A DNA stretch of 17,252 bases from Sediminispirochaeta sp964394395. GTDB lineage: Bacteria; Spirochaetota; Spirochaetia; DSM-16054; Sediminispirochaetaceae. The stretch lies in contig CAYMWV010000064.1 of NCBI GenBank assembly GCA_964394395.1, positions 1 to 17,252 of the forward strand, given 5' to 3'. Each line of letters begins with the position of its first letter. Position 1 is the stretch's first letter. Both the position numbers and the translations under genes were made by a program. The notes beneath the pieces are model-generated. The model was not told where the DNA came from. It did no database searches and saw only the letters and a program-made list of their open reading frames with translations. Positions 1 to 6,077 of this stretch are shown here, piece by piece.

Positions 1-22
1 CCCCGGCCCTGTTCGGCCGGGG
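1..22. repeat. Perfect GC-only hairpin at the window edge
   Basis: Positions 1-8 (CCCCGGCC) and 15-22 (GGCCGGGG) are perfect inverted repeats around a 6-nt loop. No T-run follows on either strand, so this is not a standard intrinsic terminator. It sits in an unusually GC-rich first 50 bases, and its role is unknown. Confidence 0.5.
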
Positions 23-256
23 ATCGGGCTCTGCGGGGGGCCCGTCCCTTTTGTTGATTCTGTTGTGTACCAGGATGATGTTTTCAAAAGAGAAGCAAAA
101 GAAGCAGGCTCTTTTGAACAGGCCATCCAACAGGAGGGTGTTGCTGTCTATGTTCGTTATCCCTACCAACTAAACCTTCAGAAAGGCGATGAAGTTGGAG
201 CGATTGAAACTACCAGGGGCGTCCATGATTTTTGTTCTGCAATCGCGAAGGAATAG
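2..256 (+). CDS. Possible C-terminal remnant of a nucleotidyltransferase (MNT-like), 5' end outside window
   Basis: The frame is open from position 2 to a TAG stop at 254-256. A GTG at 65 is the first internal start-like codon. Residues encoded from about 47 onward (PFVDSVVYQDD, then GSFEQAIQQEGVAVY) resemble the last strand and helix of small MNT/DNA-polymerase-beta-type nucleotidyltransferases, which typically read 'VDLVV...SF...I..EGV.LY'. These are often the antitoxin or AMPylase partner of a HEPN toxin. No HEPN-like partner follows, and the 30 residues after the match look like non-family sequence, so the tail may be degraded. The GC-rich first 45 bases do not translate into a recognisable catalytic GSxxxG motif. 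The assignment rests on a short resemblance; this could be non-coding. Confidence 0.27.
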   Translation, partial: PGPVRPGIGLCGGPVPFVDSVVYQDDVFKREAKEAGSFEQAIQQEGVAVYVRYPYQLNLQKGDEVGAIETTRGVHDFCSAIAKE

Positions 257-413
257 AACTTTTTTTCCCATTACCAGGCCATGCTCCTGTCCCGCCCCTG
301 CATTGGAACAGGAAACCTTATCTCGGCATAGGGGTTATCCCGATCAACCACCGGATTCTGCAGCCCGTTACTTTCCCGGGACATCCGGGAGGAGACAAAA
401 TCCTCCATCTCCC

Positions 414-551
414 CAATTCAGGCCGTCCCGCAACATTAATCCCACTGAATCGAGGATGTCCAAACCACCATATATGGTGCTATTGCATTTTTCCCAACAC
501 CATATGTAGCGTGCATGATACTCAAAATAGGTTGCGGGACGGCCTCAATTG
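414..551. repeat. MITE-like element with long terminal inverted repeats
   Basis: The arms 420-434 (AGGCCGTCCCGCAAC) and 531-545 are perfect 15-bp inverted repeats. They extend to 21 bp (414-434 and 531-551) with one mismatch (419 against 546). The direct repeat CAATT lies at 414-418 and 546-550, immediately outside the arms apart from one extra base at 419, so it could be a target-site duplication. Because AATT is self-complementary, the same bases can also be read as part of the arms. Inside are a perfect 14-bp palindrome CACCATATATGGTG (466-479) and a stem ATATGGTG/CACCATAT (472-479 and 498-505). No ORF is contained. This fits a small non-autonomous transposable element or another palindromic intergenic repeat, but copy number cannot be judged from one window. 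Confidence 0.6.
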
Positions 552-656
552 ATATGTAGCCGTTCCCGATCGTTTTAACAGGTCCCGGAAGAGGAAACGG
601 TTTTCATCTTTCAGTAGGGCTCTCTACGCTATCTCGGCGCTGCCGGATCGAAGGGC

Positions 657-684
657 TTCAACCTGTAAACCCGATAAGGATAAT
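657..684 (+). promoter_or_regulatory. Candidate promoter of the toxin-antitoxin pair
   Basis: TTCAAC (657-662), a 16-nt spacer, and GATAAT (679-684; 5 of 6 to TATAAT). The -35 is poor. A second -10-like hexamer, TATATT at 710-715, has no -35 at the right distance. Toxin-antitoxin operons are usually autoregulated by the complex binding here, but I see no strong operator palindrome. Confidence 0.3.
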
Positions 685-732
685 GATAGATGGGAAAAGG
701 GTTCTATGTTATATTTAGGGTAGGAGTGTATG

Positions 733-915
733 ATGAGTGTGCAGTATGTCATTGATGAGAAAGGCCATAAAACCGGTGTTTTCCTCTCCCTGGATGAGTA
801 CGAGAAGATGGTGGATTTGATTGAAGAGCTGGAAGATGAAAAGGCTTATGACGCTGCCATGGAGGCTGATGAATGGACCCCTTTGGAGATAGTGGAGAAA
901 GAGCTTGGCATATAA
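733..915 (+). CDS. RelB-like antitoxin of a type II toxin-antitoxin pair
   Basis: A 60-residue acidic protein. It begins with the pattern 'VQYVIDEKGHKTGVFLSLDEYEKM', a short strand-turn-strand followed by an LSxxEYE helix. This is typical of small antitoxins paired with RelE/ParE toxins (RelB/Phd-like, often annotated only as antitoxin). The acidic C-terminal helical part (EELEDEKAYDAAMEADEW) is the expected toxin-wrapping segment. The Shine-Dalgarno AGGAG at 722-726 is 6 nt from the ATG at 733 but only 3 nt from the ATG at 730, so 733 is preferred; 730 would add one Met. The gene overlaps the next one by 11 nt, the usual antitoxin-first arrangement. DNA binding by its N-terminus is expected from the family, not seen directly. 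The exact antitoxin subfamily is uncertain. Confidence 0.75.
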   Translation: MSVQYVIDEKGHKTGVFLSLDEYEKMVDLIEELEDEKAYDAAMEADEWTPLEIVEKELGI

Positions 916-1159
916 AATCGAGATATCTTCTTTGGCAAAGAATAATCTCAAAAGGCTTCCCAAACAAGAAGCAAAAAAATTATTTGAGAAAATGAAAGAA
1001 CTGGCTGATGATCCTCGACCTGCCGGATGTAAGAAATTGAGAAATCGGAAAGGATACCGAATTCGGGCTGGTAATTATAGGGTTGTCTATACTATCAAGG
1101 ATGATAAGCTTCTGATTTCGGTCATTAACATTGGTCACAGAAAAAACGTTTACCAGTAG
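905..1159 (+). CDS. RelE/ParE family toxin
   Basis: An 84-residue basic protein. It opens with 'YKIEISSLAKNNLKRLPKQ' and ends with 'YRIRAGNYRVVYTIKDD' and 'INIGHRKNVYQ'. This is the standard RelE/ParE layout: a strand, two helices, then a sheet with the R-x-GxYRVVY core and a terminal 'I.HR...VY'. RelE members cleave mRNA in the ribosomal A site, while ParE members poison gyrase; the family resemblance here does not decide between them, though the GNYRVVY...GHRKNVY end is common in RelE-type mRNases. The start is TTG at 905, supported by GGAG at 894-897 seven nt upstream and by the Met-Ala-Tyr-Lys alignment start. It overlaps the antitoxin's last codons, which suggests coupled translation. 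The key basic and tyrosine positions are intact, so it looks functional. Confidence 0.85.
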   Translation: MAYKIEISSLAKNNLKRLPKQEAKKLFEKMKELADDPRPAGCKKLRNRKGYRIRAGNYRVVYTIKDDKLLISVINIGHRKNVYQ

Positions 1160-1181
1160 AGCCCCCTCCTCCACCGGGACT

Positions 1182-1209
1182 TTTACTTTCCGCCAATCTT
1201 CTTTACAAT
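1182..1209 (+). promoter_or_regulatory. Candidate promoter for pheST
   Basis: TTTACT (1182-1187; 4 of 6 to TTGACA), a 16-nt spacer, and TACAAT (1204-1209; 5 of 6 to TATAAT). Transcription would start near 1216, giving a leader of about 55 nt. It lies just after the toxin stop codon. No T-box or leader-peptide attenuator is visible in so short a leader. Confidence 0.45.
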
Positions 1210-1216
1210 AAGCCCC

Positions 1217-1240
1217 ACACAGAAGAACACAGAAGAACAG
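1217..1240. repeat. 10-bp tandem repeat in the pheS leader
   Basis: ACACAGAAGA occurs at 1217-1226 and again, unchanged, at 1227-1236, followed by a partial third copy (ACAG). It would lie at the very 5' end of the predicted pheS mRNA. Its function, if any, is unknown. Confidence 0.6.
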
Positions 1241-1269
1241 AAATACGGAAATAGCCAGGAGTTGTACAC

Positions 1270-2811
1270 ATGGATATCGATGTAAAAAGTCTCCATCCAC
1301 TGGAGATAAAGCTGATTCGCCACGTTTCCCCCGGTGAGGATATCACCGCCGAGAGGATTGTGGCGGAACTTGATTATAAACTGGGACAGTGCAACCAGGC
1401 CTTTAGTTGGCTTGAAGCTCGGGGTGCTCTCGAAGAGTCGAGCCGAACCCCCCGAACCTTTTATGAAATAACCGACCTGGGCCGGGCCTTCGCTGCTGAT
1501 GGAACTCCCCTGGAGCGGATCCTCAAGCTGCTCACCGAGACGGGGCCAAAAACGATGCCCGAGATAGCCGCTGCCCTGGGACTGGAGAACCGGGATACCG
1601 GATCGGCCTTCGGTCAGCTCTCCAAGGAGGGGATCCTCCGGATGGGCGAGGGGAAGCAGGTGGAGGTGGTGAGCACCGAAGCGCCTTCGATGATGAAAAC
1701 GGTCCGTACCCTCCTGGAGCGGGGTACCGCTGAAGGGCAACTTGACGAAGCTTCCTTGAGTGGTGAAGAGCTTTCGGCTATCCAGGGGATCAGTAAGAAG
1801 CGGGGCGCTGCGGGTGCCCCTTTCCGTACGGTGGAACGGGAAGATGTGGTCTACCGGCTCACCTCCCTGGGGGTGGAGCTGAAGAGGGCTCTGGAGGCGG
1901 CTGGAATCACCGGCGAGGAGATCGGAACCCTCACCCCGGAGATGCTCTCCTCCGGCGCCTGGAAAAAGGCCACCTTCAGGGAGTACAACCTGGCAAGCGC
2001 TCCCACCCGGGTGCTCTTGGGTAGAAGAAACCCCTACAGTGAATACCTGCAGTGGGTAAAGGATACATTGACCAGCCTGGGCTTCGAGGAGTTTGACGGC
2101 CCCCTGGTGGAGAGCGAGTTCTGGAACGGCGATGCGCTCTTTATGCCCCAGTTTCACTCCGCCCGGGATATCCACGACGTCTACTACCTGGCCGAGCCTT
2201 CCCACGCAAAGGAGATTGAGCAGCCCTGGCTGGACCAGGTGGCCTCTGCCCATGAGGATGGGTGGAAGAGTGGAAGCCGGGGATGGGGTTACCAGTTTGA
2301 CCGCGATTTTACCCGGCGGCTTATTCTGCGCAGCCAGGGAACGGTTCTTTCAGCAAAGCAGCTGCCCAAGGCGAAGATACCGGGTAAATATTTCGGCATA
2401 GCCCGCTGTTTCCGCTATGACCAGGTGGACGCTACCCATGGAGCCGACTTCTATCAGACCGAAGGCATCATGCTGGGTGATGATGTAAACCTGAAAACCC
2501 TCCTGGGGCTCTTGAAGATGTTTGCCGAGGAGGTAGCAGGAGCTGAAGAGGTCAAATATGTACCCGGCTACTTTCCCTTTACCGAGCCAAGTATCGAGGT
2601 TCACATCAAACATCCGGTGCTGGGCTGGTTTGAGTTGGGAGGAAGTGGAATCTTTCGCCCGGAGGTAACAAAGCCCCTGGGAGTTGATGTGCCGGTCCTC
2701 GCCTGGGGATTGGGAATTGATCGGATGGCCCTGATGCACCTGGGGCTTAACGACCTGCGGGAACTCTTTACCCCCAACATTGAAAACGTTCGCCTTCGGA
2801 GGAGGAAGTAA
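1270..2811 (+). CDS. pheS: Phenylalanine--tRNA ligase alpha subunit, archaeal/eukaryal type
   Basis: Cytoplasmic class II synthetase subunit that, with PheT, activates phenylalanine and charges tRNA-Phe. It has 513 residues, much longer than the usual bacterial PheS (about 330-350) and matching the archaeal/eukaryal alpha subunit. The first 200 or so residues form winged-helix-like tRNA-contact modules ('ERIVAELDYKLGQCNQAFSWLEARG' and 'MPEIAAALGLENRDTGSAFGQL'). The catalytic core follows from about residue 250. Motif 2 is CFRYDQVDATH (380-390), with the invariant Arg382. Motif 3 is WGLGIDRMAL (about 479-488). The ATG has AGGAG (1257-1261) eight nt upstream. The stop is separated from pheT by one base, and the GGAGGAGGAAG at the end of pheS is pheT's ribosome binding site, so translation is coupled. 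This PheRS type is known from spirochaetes and supports the taxonomic call. Confidence 0.96.
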   Translation: MDIDVKSLHPLEIKLIRHVSPGEDITAERIVAELDYKLGQCNQAFSWLEARGALEESSRTPRTFYEITDLGRAFAADGTPLERILKLLTETGPKTMPEIAAALGLENRDTGSAFGQLSKEGILRMGEGKQVEVVSTEAPSMMKTVRTLLERGTAEGQLDEASLSGEELSAIQGISKKRGAAGAPFRTVEREDVVYRLTSLGVELKRALEAAGITGEEIGTLTPEMLSSGAWKKATFREYNLASAPTRVLLGRRNPYSEYLQWVKDTLTSLGFEEFDGPLVESEFWNGDALFMPQFHSARDIHDVYYLAEPSHAKEIEQPWLDQVASAHEDGWKSGSRGWGYQFDRDFTRRLILRSQGTVLSAKQLPKAKIPGKYFGIARCFRYDQVDATHGADFYQTEGIMLGDDVNLKTLLGLLKMFAEEVAGAEEVKYVPGYFPFTEPSIEVHIKHPVLGWFELGGSGIFRPEVTKPLGVDVPVLAWGLGIDRMALMHLGLNDLRELFTPNIENVRLRRRK

Positions 2812-2812
2812 G

Positions 2813-4670
2813 ATGCCCAAGATTGAAATATATGCTGATACCCTCTTCGGCTACGCCGGAGAGAACTATACCAACGATGAACTGGAAGCCCTCTTCCCCT
2901 GCGCCAAGGCGGAGCTTGACGGAGTTGATGAGGATGAGGGGCTCTTGAAGGTGGAGCTCAACGATACCAACCGGCCCGACCTCTGGTCCACCGCCGGTCT
3001 GGGGCGGCAGCTGCGTTCTTACAAAACGGGAAAGGTTTCCCGGTACGATTTCTTCTCCACCCCGGAAAAGGAGCTGGACCCAGGGAAGAGGATCGTCAAG
3101 GTTGATCCCTCGGTGGAGCCCACCCGACCCTATATTGTTGCCTTTGCCATCTCCGGCAAGGGGGTGGACGAGGCGACTCTGAAGGATATCATCCAGACCC
3201 AGGAGAAGCTGTGCTGGAATTTTGGAAGAAAACGTAAGTCCATCGCCATGGGCGTTTACCGGAGTGATATTTTCCGCTACCCCGTGCAGTACAAGGCGGT
3301 GGACCCTGACACCACCCGCTTTATCCCCCTGCAGGAAGAGCGGGAAATGAGCCTGCGGGAGATGATTACTGACCATCCCAAGGGGAAGGAGTTCGGCCCC
3401 ATCGTTGCAGATGACAAACTCTTTCCCTTTATCTGCGATGCCGATGAAAAGGTGCTCAGCTTTCCTCCGGTAATCAACAGCGCCGAGATCGGGGCGGTAA
3501 AGATTGGTGATGGAAACCTCTTTATTGAGCTTACCGGTACGGAGATGAAGGATCTTACCCTGACAGCCTCAATTGTGGCCTGTGATCTGGCTGATGCGGG
3601 CTACACCATCCTGCCGGTAAAGGTGATCTACCCCTTCGATACCCCCTTTGGCAGAGAGCCGGTGTTCCCCCGGTACTTCCAAAAGCCGGCGCAAGCGAAG
3701 CTCTCCTTTATCCGCAAGATGCTGGGGGAAGAGCTTTCGGCGCAAGGGTGTATCGATGCTCTGGCAAAGATGGGGGTTGAAGGGGAGATCTCTGCAGAGC
3801 ACTCCGGCGCCGTTTCTGCCTCGGATACCGCCGATCCAGCCGCNNNNNNNNNNNNNNNNNNNNNNNNNNNNNNNNNNNNNNNNNNNNNNNNNNNNNNNNN
3901 NNNNNNNNNNNNNNNNNNNNNNNNNNNNNNNNNNNNNNNNNNNTGATCCAGTGCTGACAATCCGGGTACCTGAATACCGGAACGACTTCCTCCATCCCGC
4001 TGATATTGCCGAGGATGTGATGATAGGCCGGGGGCTGGAGAGTTTCGAGCCGGTTTTCCCGGGGGACTACACCATTGGACGCCTCTCTCCGGAGGAGCTT
4101 TTTGCCCGGCGGGTGAAGGATATCATGATCGGTCTGGGCTACCAGGAGATGATGTACAACTACCTGGGAAGCCGGAAGGATTACATCGACAAGATGCATG
4201 TGGCCGGGGATGAGTACATCCGGATAGCCAACCCCATGACGGAGAACTACGAATACGTCCGGGCTTCCATCATCCCCAACATGATGGAGTCCGAATCGGT
4301 GAGCGGAAACGGAGTCTATCCCCACAAGATTTTTGAGATAGGCAAGATTGCCCGGCTTGATGCTTCCCAAAACAGCGGGACCGTAACCCGGAACCAGCTC
4401 GGTTTTCTGATGGCGGACCGGGAGGCGGGGTATAATGAAGTGCTCAGCCATGTTTCTGCTATCTTCTACTACCTGGCCAGGGAGTACGAATTGAAGGAGT
4501 TTACCGATCCCCGGTTCATCCCCGGTCGCTCTGCCCGGCTCCTCTCCGGCGGACAGGAGCTGGGATTCTTCGGTGAAATCCACCCCCGGGTTCTGGAAAG
4601 CTGGGGTATTCAGATGCCCTGTGGGGGGGGAGAGCTGGATCTCGACCTGCTTCTCCGGACAATCGAATAG
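2813..4670 (+). CDS. pheT: Phenylalanine--tRNA ligase beta subunit, archaeal/eukaryal type (interrupted by a scaffold gap)
   Basis: Beta subunit of PheRS; it carries the editing domain and structural contacts for tRNA-Phe. About 343 residues precede the gap and 241 follow, against a usual 550-600 for this type, so little coding sequence is missing. The N-terminus 'IEIYADTLFGYAGENY' and the 'LNDTNRPDLWSTAGLGRQLR' motif are standard. After the gap comes the B5-domain signature 'VPEYRNDFLHPADIAEDVMI', then the catalytic-like domain ('MMYNYLGS', 'IANPMTENYEYVRASIIPNM', 'FEIGKIARL'). The start is ATG 2813, one base after pheS, rather than an in-frame ATG at 2780 inside pheS; GGAGGA at 2801-2806 decides this. 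The frame before the gap differs from that after it, which is expected if the 100 N are a placeholder; it is not evidence of a frameshift mutation. The stop is TAG at 4668-4670. No terminator follows. Confidence 0.95.
3844..3943. other. Scaffold gap (100 N) inside pheT
   Basis: Exactly 100 N, the conventional length for a gap of unknown size. Both flanks carry GATCCAG (3833-3839 and 3945-3951), and the left flank encodes a small-residue, low-complexity linker (SGAVSASDTADPA). The contigs may overlap or flank a short repeat. Confidence 0.9.
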
Positions 4671-4697
4671 AACTTCGAATGAATCCTCCGGTTTTTC

Positions 4698-4725
4698 TTG
4701 CTTCTGTCCGGTTATCAATTATAAT
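4698..4725 (+). promoter_or_regulatory. Strong sigma70-type promoter for the signalling operon
   Basis: TTGCTT (4698-4703; 4 of 6), a 16-nt spacer, and a perfect TATAAT (4720-4725). Transcription would start near 4732, about 50 nt before the ATG at 4785. This suggests the two signalling genes are expressed independently of pheST. Confidence 0.6.
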
Positions 4726-4744
4726 CGGAGATATGTAGATGGAT

Positions 4745-4761
4745 GTCGGGGTGAGCCCGAC
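4745..4761 (+). promoter_or_regulatory. Small hairpin in the 5' leader of the REC-STAS-REC gene
   Basis: GTCGGG (4745-4750) and CCCGAC (4756-4761) form a perfect 6-bp stem with a 5-nt GTGAG loop. It ends 13 nt before the GGAGG ribosome binding site (4775-4779). It could affect mRNA stability or translation, but it is too small to name as a known riboswitch. Confidence 0.4.
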
Positions 4762-4784
4762 TATATGAATAAACGGAGGTTTCC

Positions 4785-6065
4785 ATGGCCAAGAAAGTTC
4801 TCATAATCGACGAGTCCACGCTTTTCAGAAACTATCTGAAGGAGAAACTGGAGAGCCATGGGGTAACTGTGGTTATTGGGGTAAACGGCCTGGACGGGCT
4901 GGTGAAGATGCGTAACGAGATGCCCGACCTGGTGGTGATGGATTACTACCTCTCCAGGAAGAGCAGCATGGAGATCCTCAAAGAGAAGAAGAATAACCGG
5001 AACATCACCAATATTCCGGTTATCATGCTGGCACCGAAAATCGACCGCCGTCATGTGCTGGAGATGGCGGGAATGAATGTGAAAAAGATCCTCTCCAAGC
5101 CGGTCAAGATGGAAGGGCTCCTGGAGACGGTTAGCGAGCTTATTGATCAGAAAATCGAGATGGATAAAAGCCCCTGCATTATTGAGGCCCATTTCAATGA
5201 AGATATTCTCTTTATCGAGATTGCCCGGGGACTCAACGCCGAAAAGGTGGAGCTTCTGGGCTACAAAATTGTCGAACTTCTGGAGCTCTACGACGTGCAG
5301 GTCCCCAAAGTGCTTTTGATGATGACAAGCCTGGAGCTGCCGGAGGATCATATCTATAAACTTGCACGGCTCTTCAAAGTTATTAGGGATTATGCCCAGC
5401 CCAACCCACGGATGATCAAGGTGCTCACCGCCAACGAGCGGATTACCTCTTTTCTTAAAGGCAGTACCGATTACGAGATGATTTCGGTATTCTCCAATCT
5501 GGAAAACGCCATGGACGAAATTGTGGGGATGAAAGCGGATACCATCGCCCATGACGAGGTTGCCCAGAGCAAGCTTTTGACCAGCAGCAAGCCAAAGAAA
5601 GCGGGAGATGAGGCGATTCAGCTTCGCTACGATCAGGATGAGGGGAGTGGTGAATCTGGAGATGAAACGGCTTCGGGACCTAAGGATGTTTTTGCCAGTG
5701 AAGCGACTGTAGCCATAGTGGATGACGACTTTGTTATTCAGGAGATGGTTAAGACGGTCTTTTCGGAGACAAACTGGAAGCTGATTACCTATAACGATGG
5801 GAAGGATTTCCTGATGGATGAACCAAACCAGGAGTTTGATCTGGTTTTCCTTGACTTGATGATGCCCCAGGTGAACGGCTTTCAGGTGCTTCAGTACCTG
5901 AAGAGCAAAAAGAATGATGTCCCGGTTATTGTTTTCTCCGCCCTATCCAAGAAGGAAACCATTGTAAAGGCGGTCGGGATGGGGATCCGAACCTATCTGA
6001 TCAAGCCCCTGAAACCGGCACAGCTGATGATGAAAGCCCAGGAGCTCCTGAGCCCCGCTTTCTAA
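4785..6065 (+). CDS. Response regulator with REC - STAS-like - REC architecture
   Basis: A 426-residue soluble protein. The N-terminal REC (1-123) has acidic D9/E10, the phospho-acceptor Asp53 (VVMD53YYL) and Lys105 (SK105P), but the conserved Thr/Ser is replaced by Ala83 (PVIMLA83P), so its switch mechanism is probably altered. Residues 130-248 look like a STAS fold ('GLNAEKVELLGYKIVELLELYD', 'VLLMMTSLEL', 'RITSFLKGSTDYEMISVFSNLENAMDEI'). The usual DSSG phospho-serine loop appears as PED (186-188), so anti-sigma-type Ser phosphorylation seems absent. An acidic linker (275-305) leads to a C-terminal REC with a complete set: D313-D315, acceptor Asp357 (FLD357LMMP), Ser in VFSA, and Lys in IKPLKP. 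There is no DNA-binding or enzymatic output. GGAGG lies 5 nt before the ATG. The hybrid kinase follows 12 nt downstream and is the likely phosphodonor. The REC domains are certain; the STAS assignment is by pattern only. Confidence 0.88.
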   Translation: MAKKVLIIDESTLFRNYLKEKLESHGVTVVIGVNGLDGLVKMRNEMPDLVVMDYYLSRKSSMEILKEKKNNRNITNIPVIMLAPKIDRRHVLEMAGMNVKKILSKPVKMEGLLETVSELIDQKIEMDKSPCIIEAHFNEDILFIEIARGLNAEKVELLGYKIVELLELYDVQVPKVLLMMTSLELPEDHIYKLARLFKVIRDYAQPNPRMIKVLTANERITSFLKGSTDYEMISVFSNLENAMDEIVGMKADTIAHDEVAQSKLLTSSKPKKAGDEAIQLRYDQDEGSGESGDETASGPKDVFASEATVAIVDDDFVIQEMVKTVFSETNWKLITYNDGKDFLMDEPNQEFDLVFLDLMMPQVNGFQVLQYLKSKKNDVPVIVFSALSKKETIVKAVGMGIRTYLIKPLKPAQLMMKAQELLSPAF

Positions 6066-6077
6066 CGGATTGATGGG

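Larger units (their letters stand above)
257..729. other. Gene-poor region rich in inverted repeats
   Basis: No convincing gene is seen on either strand; the short open frames here have no family features. The region holds several dyads: TCCCGG/CCGGGA (374-379 and 385-390, 5-nt loop), GGAGGA/TCCTCC (388-393 and 401-406, 7-nt loop), and the larger MITE-like element listed separately. The part from 552 to 656 shows nothing recognisable. The last 70 bases are AT-richer and probably carry the promoter of the toxin-antitoxin pair. Confidence 0.6.

Noticed and set aside
1..22. Intrinsic terminator at the window start
   Set aside because: The hairpin is perfect, but no T-run follows on the plus strand, and the sequence beyond position 1 is not visible for the minus strand.
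414..551. Integron attC site, suggested by paired arms around an internal palindrome
   Set aside because: The arms do not contain RYYYAAC and GTTRRRY core boxes in the right places (CCGCAAC and GTTGCGG have G/C where the consensus needs otherwise), and no cassette-like gene or integrase is nearby.
189..552. Overlapping 106-residue open frames across the inverted-repeat region
   Set aside because: They run through the palindromes, have no ribosome binding site or family features, and are Pro/Arg-rich shadow-like sequence.
600..700. tRNA-like stretch before the antitoxin
   Set aside because: No cloverleaf can be drawn; the T-arm and acceptor stem consensus bases are missing.
733..1159. Larger defence island around the toxin-antitoxin pair
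   Set aside because: The genes to the right are housekeeping (pheST) and signalling; no nuclease, helicase, reverse transcriptase or phage-related gene is seen.
3648..4670. A separate second gene or frameshifted pheT in the part after the N gap
   Set aside because: The frame change coincides exactly with a 100-N placeholder, and the two parts together make a normal-length PheT.
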